Positions 22,186 through 33,299 of a stretch of 64,000 nt of DNA are shown here, piece after piece. Origin of the DNA: Siphonodentalium dalli. Lineage: Eukaryota; Mollusca; Scaphopoda; Gadilida; Siphonodentaliidae. Within the stretch, counting starts at the first letter, position 1. Every line of letters starts with the position of its first letter. The notes beneath the pieces are model-generated. The model saw only the letters and a list, made by a program, of their open reading frames with translations, made no database searches and was not told the DNA's origin. Both the position numbers and the translations under genes were made by a program. The DNA is taken from positions 30,568,987-30,632,986 of the forward strand of contig CP136063.1 in assembly GCA_032622095.1 (NCBI GenBank), given 5' to 3'.

Positions 22186-24848
22186 ATGGCAACCAACGGA
22201 GTGGAAATAAATCGTTGCTCGCACGATGAGTTGTGTAAAATAGTAGGAATTTCTGGGGATTCAGCAATGAAGATAGTACTCCATAGGTCACAGAAAGGTG
22301 ATATCAAAAATAGCAAAGAATTGTCAGAGTTACTCACCCCCCCACCTATGTGCCAGAATTAAAGGGCCAATTGACTATGTAACAAGCAAGGGACAAGTAG
22401 CAACCCAGAAGGAGGAGAGCGCAATCAGGGAGTATCCGGAGTTCTCTCTTTCTGATGAGGACTTTCAGGAACCCAAGTATTCCAGCTCTCCAATCACTAC
22501 GAGAGGTAGACAAGAAAGAGAAAGGGAAGAGCATGTGGCCTCTTACAAAAGAGAAACAGATCATATGGCCTCTTTAAAAAGAGAAACACAGCAGAGAGAG
22601 ATAACGGAATATGAAAAGATAAGGCAACAGGAGTACGAAGATCAACGAAGGGAAGATCGAGAACAGGAAGAAAAAGACCTGCGACGTGGGACAATCAGCA
22701 AGGAGCAAGGAGATATCCAACCGAGGGACCAACAGGATAGTCGAGGAAAGGAAATGTCGAGAGTGCGGAAATCGTATGAAGAACAGCAAGGGGACTGGTA
22801 TGACCGCGTAGAAGAGGAAAGACACAAGTGGCAGGGGAAAATAGACAGAATTCGAGAGGATTTCAAACGAGAAATGTACCAAATAGAAAAGGAACTTTAA
22901 ACAAGCTAACAGTGAGGAACAACAGGTAAGAGGAAGTTTGAGGAATGTGCAAGAGGCTCTTAAAAGACAGAAGGAGCAGGTGGAGAGGGATGAACAGAAA
23001 AACAGAAAAGAGTGGGATGAAATATTAGGACAGATGGAGTTGAGGGAAAAAGAAATTTATTCCCTGAAGAAAGAGTTGCTCCAATCTACGGAAGAGAAAA
23101 CACAAGAATGTGAGGCCCTGAGAGAAGAAAAGAGGGCACAGGCTCGAAGCTATGAAGATAAGTTGAGGGACGAGAGAGAAGGGCGCAGGAAAGAGAAGCA
23201 AAGCTATGAACAAGCTAGGGTGGTACCCGAAGTACAAAGACACCCCACCCATTTTCCTCCACCAATCTGGCAACAACCACCATTCCCGTATGGAAACAAT
23301 CAGCAGTACACGTACCCGCCTAACCAGGTGGCGACCCCAGCGATGCAGATGCCACCAGCCACAATACCTCCAGTGACACCAGCGGTACAGGCAGTGGCCG
23401 ATCCAGGGAGACGGGAAAGGGAGCCGGAACGAAACGACAGAAGGGAGAACGAGGAACCAAGGAGATGGGGTGAGGACCGGGAGCAATATAGAGGTGAACG
23501 TAATGACCGGGGAAGATATGATAGAAGGGACAGGATAGGTGTTGAGAAAATACCATCTCGACTAAAGTTCGATGGAACCTCCATGTGGATGGAGTTTGAG
23601 AAGCGATTCGTCCATTTCGCCCAGCGCCAGAATTGGGATGAGGAAGAAAAGAAAGAGAAACTGGTCTGGTGTTTGGAAGGGAAGGCGGCCGAATTCTGCG
23701 CGATGGTCGATAGACAGGATGAAATGTCCTATCAGCAACTTCTGAGGGAACTCCGAAGTAGATATGAGGAACATGATCGTCCTGAGAAGGCCCAGACGGA
23801 TCTAGCAGTGGCCAAACAACATACAGATGAACCTCTAGAGGACTGGGCAGACAGGGTCCAAAAGCTGTCAATACAGGCCTTCAGTGACGCGCCGGGGGCA
23901 GTCCAGCAGAGACAGGCAGTACTAAAGTTCTGCCAAGGACTACTGGACAAGGAAACAGGGCAACATGTTGCCACTTCCGCCCAGCCAACCATTAAGATGG
24001 CAGTGGAAAAGGCGCAACTCTTCCAGCAGACCACGCAGGCAATATACGGGAAGAGACTGAAGAAAGAGGTAAAGGCCACATGGGTAGATTCGGATTCAGA
24101 TTCTGATGGGGCCCAAATCAGCCAAGTGTATAGGCATCGGGACAATAGGGGACGAGGGGATGGAAGAAGGGCTCCCGACTTGGGGGATGGAAGAAGGAAC
24201 AATTCCAGGTATGACCGGAATTGGAGGTCAGAGAGATCTGAGGGTCCCAACAATTCCAGGTATGACCGGAATTGGAGGTCGGAGAGTCCGAAGAACTCCG
24301 GGTATGACCGGAATTGGAGGTCGGAGAGTCCGAAGAAATCCGGGTATGACCGGAATTGGAGGTCGGAAAGTCCAAAGAGCTCAGGGTATGACCAAAATTC
24401 CCGATATAACCGGTCCCGAAAAACAGAAAATGCAAAGCCGACAAATGATTCCACTCCATGGGGCAAGAGTGAAACTACAAGAGATGGAGACACTGCCAAA
24501 AACAGGACGTCCACAAACCAATCATCGGATGTCAACTTAAGGGTGAGCTCACTAGAAAGCACCGTGGGAGGATTGGATACGTCGGTGGGTGAGATGGCAG
24601 CAAACATTAAGAAGCTGATGGGCCTAGTAGAGGAGAAGTCGAGATACAGGAATTATTCCAACTATGGGGACAGATCGAGAAGCCCTTCACCTAGGCGAAA
24701 TGGGGAAATGGTTTGCTACAAATGTCAAAAACCAGGCCACTTTCGCAATAACTGTCCCCAGAATCAACAACAGGAAAGATTCTCAAAGAAAGTATCATTC
24801 AATAAGAACGAGGAGTTAAACGAGAGCGGGTCGTCCATCGAGGCCTAG
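22186..24848 (+). pseudogene. gag: gag of the LTR element: coiled coil, Gag core, CCHC knuckle (two homopolymer frame breaks)
   Basis: The likely start is the ATG at 22186. A short N-terminal helical region is followed by a long charged coiled coil (about 22480-23220) rich in E, R, Q and K, then a Pro-rich stretch. The retrotransposon Gag core begins at IPSRLKFDG (about 23550) and runs to about 24040. Next comes a four-fold repeat of YDRNWRSESPK (about 24200-24400). One CCHC knuckle follows (CYKC...GHFRNNC; Cys593, Cys596, His601 and Cys606 counted from 22938). The reading frame changes at a C7 run (22337-22343) and at a T3 run (22896-22898). The protein-like text continues smoothly across both, so these look like single-base gains. 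Role: capsid assembly and RNA binding. The last segment, 22938-24848, is uninterrupted. Confidence 0.82.
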
Positions 24849-24872
24849 AAACGACCCGAATCAAAGAAGGCC
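24815..24872 (+). promoter_or_regulatory. Candidate -1 ribosomal frameshift signal between gag and pol
   Basis: G_TTA_AAC at 24815-24821 lies exactly in the gag frame (codons 627-628 of the 22938 frame). GUUAAAC is a known -1 slippery heptamer, used by equine arteritis virus. After a 5-nt spacer, CGGGTCGT (24827-24834) pairs perfectly with ACGACCCG (24851-24858) around a 16-nt loop holding the gag stop. Loop bases GGCCT (24842-24846) can also pair with AGGCC (24868-24872), which would make a pseudoknot. pol lies in the -1 frame, open back through this site. Confidence 0.8.
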
Positions 24873-27800
24873 CAGCCAAAGAGAAAAAGCCTTCAGAACG
24901 TGGAAGCTCCACTATAAGTAGAGAGGGTAATGCACAACCAAGTTGTAGAACTTATAGCCTGGAGGACGAAGAGTTCAATGCATCGATATTCAATGTTGAC
25001 TCTAACCAAACAGGTAGTGAGTTCAAAGGAGTTGTGAGCAAGCCCGGGAACGAGGTAGGTACATCAAAACGCCCTAGCCCAATGGTGAAGCTGGACGATG
25101 CATTGTTACCCGATGCTCAGCCGGCTTACCAGGTGGATAGGGACACGAGTGGGCCTATCTTGATATCTGCCGACGAAAGAAATAAGTGGAGTAGACCAGA
25201 ACCCAGGAAGGAACCGATAGGTGATACGAGGGACAAAATACCCACGGCTGGGAAAGAGGTAAAGCAAGTCGCAGAAAACTCGTGGAAGGGTGACGACGAA
25301 ATCCTATCGGAAGAGAAATCCGAATGGATCATGCCAGCAAACAGCATGAGTGGACCCCCTAGTCAAAGAAAGGCTGAGATCGAAGAGATAGGGAACTCAG
25401 AGGATCACGATGAAACGGATCTGGTAGTTTCCCCGGAATTGGGAATAGCTCAGCCTAGCGAACCATCTCCGGGTACGCTAAACAACGAAGAAGAAACCGT
25501 TGAATTGACGATCCAACAAGTTAGGGGAACCATGCTTTACATCCCAGTAGAGATCAATGGGAGCAGATTGAATGCCGTTGTTGATAGTGGTGCAGAAGTA
25601 ACCATCGTATCGGATAAGGCTTTCAAGAGGCTGGAGAAACAGCCTGACATCCAGAAAAAGGCGAAGATGCATACGGCAGGCAGGAATTTATGCATGAATG
25701 CGTGGATCACCCAGCCGACCAACTTGCTAATAGGGGGAAAAATATACAGCCACCCCTTATATGTTGCTCCCGTGGCCGATGATATGCTGTTGGGGTTAGA
25801 TTTCATGAAAAAACATTCTGCCCATATAGACCTAGACCGGGATATTATCGAATTGGGAGAAATCACTGTCAAGATGGAACGCTTAGGGGATGCTGCCCAT
25901 GATGGACAAATCCAAGTACGAGTTTCAAAGGCGACCGTGGTACCTCCAGGACAGGTGTGCTTGTGCCAGGGTGTCATGGCCGAAAATCTCAAACCATACA
26001 TCCTGGAAGGAACGGAGCATCCTAGTATCATCATTCCGAGAACTGTTCACAGTGCCGGGAAAACCCCAGTGATCTGTCTCGTCAACACTTCAGAGAGATA
26101 TATTAAATTCAAGCGAGGGCAAGTTATCGCCGCAGCATCTGAAGTGGAAGTATTGCGCTGTGACGGCGGCGCCAGTGTATCAGCAGTGCGAGTCGGAACA
26201 GAACCGTACAAAATCCCAGAACATCTGATGGATTTATATAATCGTTCAGCGGAAAATTTAGAGGCAAGCCAGCAGGACGCTCTGGCTCAACTCATAAGTG
26301 AGTACGCTGATGTTTTCGCAATAGACGAATATGATCTGGGGAACTTCACGGCAATGGAACACACTATAGATACCGGAGATGCTCTGCCCATTAAAATGAA
26401 CCTCCGCCGAACACCCGTGGCTTTTGTCAATGAAGAAAAACAGCTGTTGGACAAAATGCTGAGAGCCGGCGTGATTGAACCCAGCACTTCAGAATGGGCA
26501 GCTGCACCAGTACTGATCCGGAAACGGGATGGCAGTATTCGCTGGTGCCTCGACTACCGCGGTCTGAAGTCGGTGACTAAAAAAGATGTCCGGCCCATTC
26601 CCCTGTTCTCAGAATGTGTGGATTTGTTAAGCCAGAAACAGCATTTTAGCCACCTGGATGGAAATTCTGCGTATTGGCAGATTCCCATTCGAGAAGAACA
26701 CCGCCACAAGACTGCATTCCTAACAAAATACGGGACCTTCCATCACGTCCAACTCGCTTTCGGTCTTTGTAACGCGCCAAGTTGCTATTCCAGGGCCATG
26801 AGCCTTGTGCTCCAGGGGTTAAACTGGAATATAGCCTTGGCATTCTTAGACGACGTTCTGGTGATGGCGTCAGATTTTTCTAGCCACGTCGTCAACCTTA
26901 AGAGGGTCCTGGAAAGATTCCGGAAATACCAACTCCGCCTAAAACCCCAAAAGTGTGGATTGTTTCAAAGAAAAACAGAATTCTTGGGGCGAACGATAGA
27001 CGGCCAGGGCATGACGATGACAGATGCCTCCTGCAAGGTCATCGAGGAGTGGCCGACCCCTCGAAATAGCAAGGACGTAGAAAGATTTTTGGGATTGGCA
27101 GGATACCACAGAATGTTCGTAAAGAACTTCTCGAAGCTCGCCGCCCCCTACACCAGTTCACGGGGAAGAATCCAAAATTTGAATGGGGTTACGAGCAAGA
27201 AGAGGCTTTCCTTGCCTTAAGAGAAGCCCTTAGGACACCCCCGGTTCTTGCTCTACCGACAATAGAGGACCCATTCATACTGGATACGGATGCCTCGGAC
27301 GGGGCGATAGGCGCAGAGCTAATCCAAGTCCAGGAAGGGGTGGAGAAGGTCATTGTGTATGGAAGCATATCTTTGAGTCGGGAGCAAAAGAACTATTGCA
27401 CGACTCGTAAAGAATTACTGGCCGTGGTATTTTTCGCCAGGACGTTCCGGCACTATTTGCTGGGGCGACCTTTTGTGGTGCGAACTGACCACGCCAGCCT
27501 GACATGGCTCCTACGCTTCAAGCACCCCCAAGGCCAGATTGCACGATGGCTGGAAGAACTGAGCCAATACCAGATGACTATTAAGCATCGCCCAGGAGCG
27601 CGTCATCAACATGCAGACGCAATATCACGCCTGGTGGATGAAGATCCTTGTCATTGTTTCAAGGCAGGTGTGATATTAGAAGATTTGCCCTGTGGTGGGT
27701 GCAAATACTGCCAAAGGGCAGAAGAGAAATGGGGAGCATTCATCGACTCGGTTGATGACGTGATCCCCTTGGCTCAAGTCAGGGCACAGTCCGTAAACCT

Positions 27801-28779
27801 GGAGCACCAAGTTATGGATGTGACGTGTCCCATGCTGTGGCCATGGGATCCAGGGGGGTCGAGAATGAAAGAACACCGGACGGAAATAAGGGAACTTACC
27901 TTAATTCCCGACTGGGGTTCGGAACTAAGATCCCACCCTACCGTGACCTGTGTTGCGAAAGTGACAAATGGGGAGGAAATCTCCCACCAAGTTGGGGTAG
28001 GTGTTGCGAGAGCAACAATAGGGGAAGTTCAAGGGAACCCCGAATCCGGGTTAATAAAGGTAAGTGCGACAGACTTAGGAAAAGTCCATTTTATCGGTTC
28101 CATTGACATACCCCATATGGAAATTATTACGGTGAGTCAGGTCGTGGCAGAGGCATGCCCTCTTCAACTGTATACGGCTGACGACCTGAAAGAAGCACAA
28201 GGCGAGGACGTGGATTTACACAAAATTATAGAGTGGGTACAACAAAAGAAGGATCCTGAAGAGGGAGAATTATTTAGATGCAGTCCTTGGGTGAAATATC
28301 TGAGGATTAATAAAGATCGCTTGAAGATGAGAGAGGACTCTAGGGCAACCATTCCCTATCGCCATTCTCCATTAAGGAAATCTTCAATGCGCCACTCACC
28401 ATATCCGAGACCTCAGGGGTCAGGGATGGCCCAGCCTTATGAACAGCCCCTTCGAGAACGTCAACGTTCGGTCGCACCCTTTCGATCACATCAGGGCAAC
28501 ATGTCATTGCGGAGATCAAGGTCTTCTCCTTCTCGTAGGAATCCGTCCAGTCTCGACTCGCGAGATATTGGGATTCCTTCAGCTCAGTCTTCTCGTAGGA
28601 ATCCGTCCAGTCTCGACTCGCGAGACATTGGGATTCCCCCGTCTCAGTCTTCCCAGATAGACCCGTCCCGTCTTGACTCCCGGGACAGTGGGATCCATCT
28701 ATCACCTTTCATCTTGCAGAATCCTCCCGTCTCGAATCTCGAGGCTCTGAGGCTTCACCATTATATTCTTCTATTCTGA
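24822..28779 (+). pseudogene. pol: pol of the LTR element: protease, RT, RNase H, no integrase (one frame break)
   Basis: Entered by -1 shift from gag. A disordered acidic region precedes the aspartic protease (DSGA at codons 184-187 of the frame from 25034; LLGLDF about 75 residues later). RT follows with LDG (Asp542) and FLDD (604-607), plus GLCNAP and the connection block. RNase H keeps its acidic residues: DTDASDG (about 27283-27300), KELLAV, RTDHASL and HADAISR (about 27614-27630). A CGGCKYC motif and the usual pre-integrase text (CPLQLYTADDL; near the end, KYLRINKDRL at about 28300) follow, as in other Gypsy pols. At about 28330 the expected HHCC finger and DDE core are absent, and S/R-rich repeats begin. 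The frame breaks at a C5 run (27144-27148) and again at 28726-28728. Confidence 0.88.
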
Positions 28780-28945
28780 AGAATCCTCCCCGTCTCGAAT
28801 CTCGAGGCTCTGAGGTTGCACCATTAAATTCTTCCATTCTGAGGAATTCGCCCCATCTCGATTCTCGAGATTCTGAGGGCCCATCATCATATTGTTCTGT
28901 TCTGGAGACCCTACCCCGTCTCGAATCCCGAGATTCTGAGGTTTC
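28530..28945 (+). repeat. 60-bp (20-residue) tandem repeats joining pol to the TatD frame
   Basis: About seven units, the first at about 28531, 28591 and 28651. All encode variants of NPSSLDSRDIGIPSAQS or NPPRLESRGSE. The series starts in the pol frame and finishes in the TatD frame. The change falls where one copy reads CCTCCCGT (28724-28730) while its neighbour reads CCTCCCCGT. Continuity of the repeats across the break indicates one original reading frame. Confidence 0.85.
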
Positions 28946-31007
28946 CAGTTTTAACGTCATGCCATTGACTGGGGGAGCTACGACAGAGATCAATACCTCT
29001 GTTAACTCTACAGATTCTCGGGTAATTCTTCCCATGGAGTTACTGACTGAGGAAGTCAATTCTCTTCCTTCTTTGGAGACCTCTCTTGTTGAACCAGGAG
29101 AGAAGCAGGTTAGCAAGAAAGTTCCATCTCGTAACGACACCAAGTGTCCTCTGTGCGGTCAACCGTCTAAGAAGATGGAACGGCATTGCATGGTCCATCA
29201 TCTCCCTCAAACAGTCTGGGAATTTAGGACAGCAGATCAACCCCAACCGGAAGATTGGGAATTTCTTTTGCTCTTCCTTGCTAAACGTCTTAACTGTAGT
29301 CTCGCGGAGTTGATTGGAAAGTGTAATAACAGCTCCGCAAGGATGCCGTCTTCTAGCATCACACCCGATTGTTTGACCATGATGGCAGAATTTCAGTCTT
29401 TTCTTCACACACAGTATGATTGGCCAGTGGTGGACAAGTTTTCTCTCCATCCCATTAACTCTGTGGCCGTGCTTCTGCACTGGAGACCTCTTTGCAATTT
29501 GCTACTCCAAATTCCCCCGGAGGGACAGAAGAGTTTTCGTAATCTTTGCCCAGGTCGCCTTTGCAATTTTGTAACCAGATCTGGGAAAGCTCGACTGAAC
29601 CAGCAGCATCTGACCGCTGAATTGAACCTGACTAATGTAAAGAAGTCCGATGGAGTACCGATATCCACGAAGAAGAAACCGGTTTATCCGAATCTCCACA
29701 TCCAGATATCAGGCGAGTCTTTTCCACCACCCCATAAACTCCAGATAAGATGCGGACCTCCCCGAACTGTCAGCTGTTCCCCTCCAACTGCAGATCCTGC
29801 GATTTCAACGCTCCCCCCACCTTCCGAGGTTAAGATCAGCCACTCAACAGGTTCTGACAATACTGTTCCACCTGTCCAGCAACCGCCAATCTACACTCCA
29901 GATGCTGTTTCTACAGTTCTGGATCCGGGTGTACTTACTGTGGATGCTGTACTTACAGTTCCGGTTCTCTCGGAATCTCCCACTGGGTCAATGGACACGA
30001 CCCTGGTTCTGGGAAGTGACCCTCCCCTTACACCGGAGGTCAGCGACTCTGCCAACGCGGATAGTATTTTTGGGAGCCCATCAGGCCAGTGGCCTCCCCT
30101 CAGTGTTCCGCAGAATAGGATCAGCCGAATCACTCTTCCTATTCTTCCCCCACCTCGGGATTTTGGGCTAGCTAGAATGGCTGTAGATTCACACTTCCAT
30201 TTGGATCGCTTGCATGATCGTCTTAGAGGCTATCCAAAATTTGACATAGACGACATGCTCCAATATCGACCTTCGCCATTCCCGACGACTCCTATCAACC
30301 TTATAGGTGGAGTGATGATCTTCTGTGATCCATCCACTTACCCGGTTGACATCCGTGTTGATACCCCGTTTAAGACGGCCGTTGGTCTCCATCCGAAGAA
30401 AGCCGGTCTTTATTCATCTTACCATAAACGTCTCGATGAATTGTTTGCGCATCCCGGTACAGTCGCAATTGGCGAAATTGGACTGGACCGGACTGTGGCA
30501 GCTAGCTACTGGGAGCAGCAAGATTCTGTCTTTAGGGATATCGTCAAGTCTGCAGTACTATATCAGAAGCCCATAGTTCTTCATTTAAGAGGTCTTGCGA
30601 AATTCCCTGCTGATGTCTATGCCCGAGGACACAAGATTGTCTCCGACGTCTGTCCTCCTAACCAACTAATTCATCTTCACTGCTTCAATGCTGGCGTGGA
30701 GGAGTTCCAACAGTGGAGCAACTCCTTTCCCCATTGCTACTTTGGTTTTACGGCTGCTGTGACATTCTTCAACGTATCTCAGAAAAGGGCGTTGCAAGCC
30801 ATACCTTCTTCCCGTCTTTTGTTGGAAACAGACTCTCCCTACTTTGGTCAACCTTGGGGAGCCGAAATCAGTAGCCCTGCCTATATTGGAAATGTTGCGC
30901 GAGTCGTATCAGACATCCGGAACGAAAGTCTTCAGGACATCTTGCAAGCAACGATTCTGAATACTAGCCGGTTTTACAGAACACCTGTTCCGGGGAACTT
31001 CCTTTAA
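28710..31007 (+). CDS. C2H2-like finger plus TatD-family metal-dependent hydrolase, carried by the LTR element
   Basis: The frame is open from 28710; the first ATG is at 28959, giving 682 codons. Residues counted from that ATG: a zinc finger CPLCG...ERHCMVHH (about 64-83); an uncharacterised region with several Trp/Leu/Cys blocks (to about 210); a Pro/Ser/Thr-rich linker; then a full TatD domain from about Met407. Its signatures are DSHFHLD (His412, His414), GLHP (His478), GEIGLD (Glu506), LHLRG (His542), HLHCF (His574) and ETDSP (Asp625). These are all the metal ligands and catalytic residues expected of TatD nucleases, and the domain length (about 270) is normal. Known TatD proteins are metal-dependent DNases, including 3'-5' exonucleases and TATDN1-3 in animals. 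It sits downstream of RNase H on the same strand, probably as the C-terminal part of the polyprotein, in the place of integrase. A separate protein from an internal start is possible. Function within the element is unknown. Confidence 0.85.
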   Translation, partial: HLAESSRLESRGSEASPLYSSILKNPPRLESRGSEVAPLNSSILRNSPHLDSRDSEGPSSYCSVLETLPRLESRDSEVSSFNVMPLTGGATTEINTSVNSTDSRVILPMELLTEEVNSLPSLETSLVEPGEKQVSKKVPSRNDTKCPLCGQPSKKMERHCMVHHLPQTVWEFRTADQPQPEDWEFLLLFLAKRLNCSLAELIGKCNNSSARMPSSSITPDCLTMMAEFQSFLHTQYDWPVVDKFSLHPINSVAVLLHWRPLCNLLLQIPPEGQKSFRNLCPGRLCNFVTRSGKARLNQQHLTAELNLTNVKKSDGVPISTKKKPVYPNLHIQISGESFPPPHKLQIRCGPPRTVSCSPPTADPAISTLPPPSEVKISHSTGSDNTVPPVQQPPIYTPDAVSTVLDPGVLTVDAVLTVPVLSESPTGSMDTTLVLGSDPPLTPEVSDSANADSIFGSPSGQWPPLSVPQNRISRITLPILPPPRDFGLARMAVDSHFHLDRLHDRLRGYPKFDIDDMLQYRPSPFPTTPINLIGGVMIFCDPSTYPVDIRVDTPFKTAVGLHPKKAGLYSSYHKRLDELFAHPGTVAIGEIGLDRTVAASYWEQQDSVFRDIVKSAVLYQKPIVLHLRGLAKFPADVYARGHKIVSDVCPPNQLIHLHCFNAGVEEFQQWSNSFPHCYFGFTAAVTFFNVSQKRALQAIPSSRLLLETDSPYFGQPWGAEISSPAYIGNVARVVSDIRNESLQDILQATILNTSRFYRTPVPGNFL

Positions 31008-32250
31008 TATTCTCTCCCTCAGTCGGGACCAACCGCCACATAGGCGTTTCTTTGTGTATTATATTGTAATGTTTCAACTAGCCGGACCGATGAAGTAATC
31101 ATCATTCCTGTTTTTCATGGTAGAATTATCATCTTCCCCTTTAGTAGAATTCCTGTATATATTCTGGAACTTCTCTTGAACTAGACGGACCCATCATGAT
31201 TCCTGTTTTAGATAACGTTGGAAACAAATTAATTTGTCAAATGTTTGAGTATTCTTCCATGTATTTCCCCGTAGGTTCACTAAACAAATCTGAGGTGACT
31301 GAATCAAATTGGATAGTATTGTTGGGTGTATGGAAGCAATCACGAGTATCTGTATTGTCTATTTAGTCAGGAAGTAATAATGGGATTCTATATTCATAAG
31401 TTAACATGGTTTAATATAAAGTATTAGATATCACGTAAGTTTGTCAAGTTGAAACCAAACAGACCCCCTATTCTATTTAACACAGAGGTTATTAATCACA
31501 TTAATTCATAAGTAAGCATAATAAATGGTAATTTCCACCTGTCAGCCAAAGTGCGTCTTTCTTGTTCAGTGTCCAGTTCTGTTTCCTCTGTCTTTGGAGA
31601 TACAGGGAGTCCTTTCTACATCCATATTTCGGCCAAGCCCACTGGACATCTTTCTTCACCACACCGCTGTCTTTGTGCTCCATCATGCGGTTGATTGTAA
31701 TCACCAGGGACCGTTGAATTGATGTCCGGAAACTGTCTTTATGCTATTTTTGGCACAGAGCGGCACCTTCGAAATTGTTAATGTCACGCTGTTAAACATG
31801 TTGTCGTTAGTTTTCATCAATCAGAATATGAAATATATATATATTTAGCAGCACAAACACACAGCCGAACACTGAATATATAATTATCAGGATCGGAAAG
31901 TTGACGAAATTGACGAGTCATTTTGACGAAGTTTAGCAACAAAATCCACATTTCCGTCTCCCCGTGTGGTTCGACACTACAACGTCACCAATGAAACAAA
32001 AACAGGACATTGTATTCATGTTTCACATAGTTTATTCTATGCATTAAAGTCACAATCAATGGTTAATCATATTCAACATGTCAGCTGAAATACGTGTTAT
32101 CTTGTTCGCAGTCAGTTCTGTTCGAAAATAACAAGACAGTCAATGACTGTGGGGTCGCTCACCAGACTGCAAAGACTGATAAGACTGGGACTCTGGAGAC
32201 CACAACAGTCAGAACTTTTCATAATCACTTTAAAAGAAGTAGATATCTAA
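31008..32250. other. Noncoding start of the element's 3' region
   Basis: No convincing gene. Two short overlapping frames at 31501-31722 lie on opposite strands. The minus one begins MITINRMMEHKDSGVVKKD and could be an exon relic but is unrecognised. The segment 32035-32160 carries GTTTATTCTATGCATTAAAG, which reads as a possible polyadenylation region on the minus strand. Confidence 0.35.
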
Positions 32251-32815
32251 AGAGTTAAATCTAAAACAACAAATTTGGAGTTATGTCCCTGGCCCCGCCC
32301 ACATTTGACCCAGTGACCTGATTTGAACAAATCTGAACCCCAGTCACCCAAGGATCCTTCATACCAAATATGAACCCATATAGCCTGATGGTATTTGAGA
32401 AGAAGTCACTTTAAGAATACTATGGAGGGAAAGAGTTATGGCCCTGGCTTCGCAACTATTTCAAGTAAACTCATTTGAACAAATCTGAATGTGAGTCACC
32501 TAGGGAACATTCACACCAAATATGAAACCATTCGGTCTTATTGTTCTGAAGATGTTTAAAAGAATTACTATGGTGGGAAAGAGTTATGGCCCTGGCTTCG
32601 CAACTATTTGACCCAGTGACCGCATTTGAACAAATCTGAATGAGAATCACCTAGGGAACATCCACACCAAATATGAACCCATTTGGTATTATGGTTCCAG
32701 AGGAGAAGATGTTCAAATAATTGTTGTCGGACGGATGGACGGACAGACGATAGACGGACGAGGAGTGATGACTATAGCTCCGCCGGAGCACAGGTAGGGT
32801 GGCTGTTTGATAATT
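32250..32815. repeat. Dispersed modular repeat nested in the LTR element, copy 1
   Basis: Three modules of about 150 bp start TTATGTCCCTGGC or TTATGGCCCTGGCTTCGC. Each contains TTGAACAAATCTGAA, CACCAAATATGAACC and a GAAAGAG junction. They are followed by (GACGGAC)n and GGAGTGATGACTATAGCTCC. Copy 2 lies at 35270-35822. Further single modules occur at 32900-33170. Confidence 0.75.
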
Positions 32816-33299
32816 AAATCTCTTATCTCCGCCCCTATTTGAACAAACGTGAATCCCCATCTATGAGATCCATTCATTTGGTAATTTCAGACATTAGATT
32901 TTAAGAGTTGAACTGAACTGATTTTCCTAAAATGACCCCAAATCTGAAAAAATCTAAACCCAGTCACCGAAGGACCATCCATACCAAACATAATCTAAAT
33001 AGTCCAGATGGTTCTTGAGAAGAAATTGTTTTAAGAATTACTATGGAAGGAAAGAGTTATGGCCCTGACTTCTCACATATTTGACCTGATGAACTCATTT
33101 GAACAAATCTGAATGTGAGTCACCTGGGGAACATCCACACCTAAATATATAAACCCATTTGGTCTTTAATATGTATCTGGAGAAGAAAACAATGACAGAT
33201 GGATGGATGGGAGAACAGTCTGACATAGAGACTGACAAATTCAATCCAATATACCCCCCAAGTTTTCTTTGCAAAATCAGGGTATAATGAGTTCAACTG

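Noticed and set aside
22893-22902. Programmed +1 frameshift at CTT TAA A in gag
   Set aside because: The site resembles a CUU-stop slip, but three other breaks in the same element are also homopolymer indels, so an extra T is simpler.
22574-24607. Several long minus-strand frames opposite gag
   Set aside because: Shadows of the purine-rich gag coding strand; compositionally biased and without motifs.
28340-29480. Minus-strand frames of 121-146 codons opposite the pol-TatD linker
   Set aside because: Mirror readings of the 60-bp repeat and TatD frame; no independent support.
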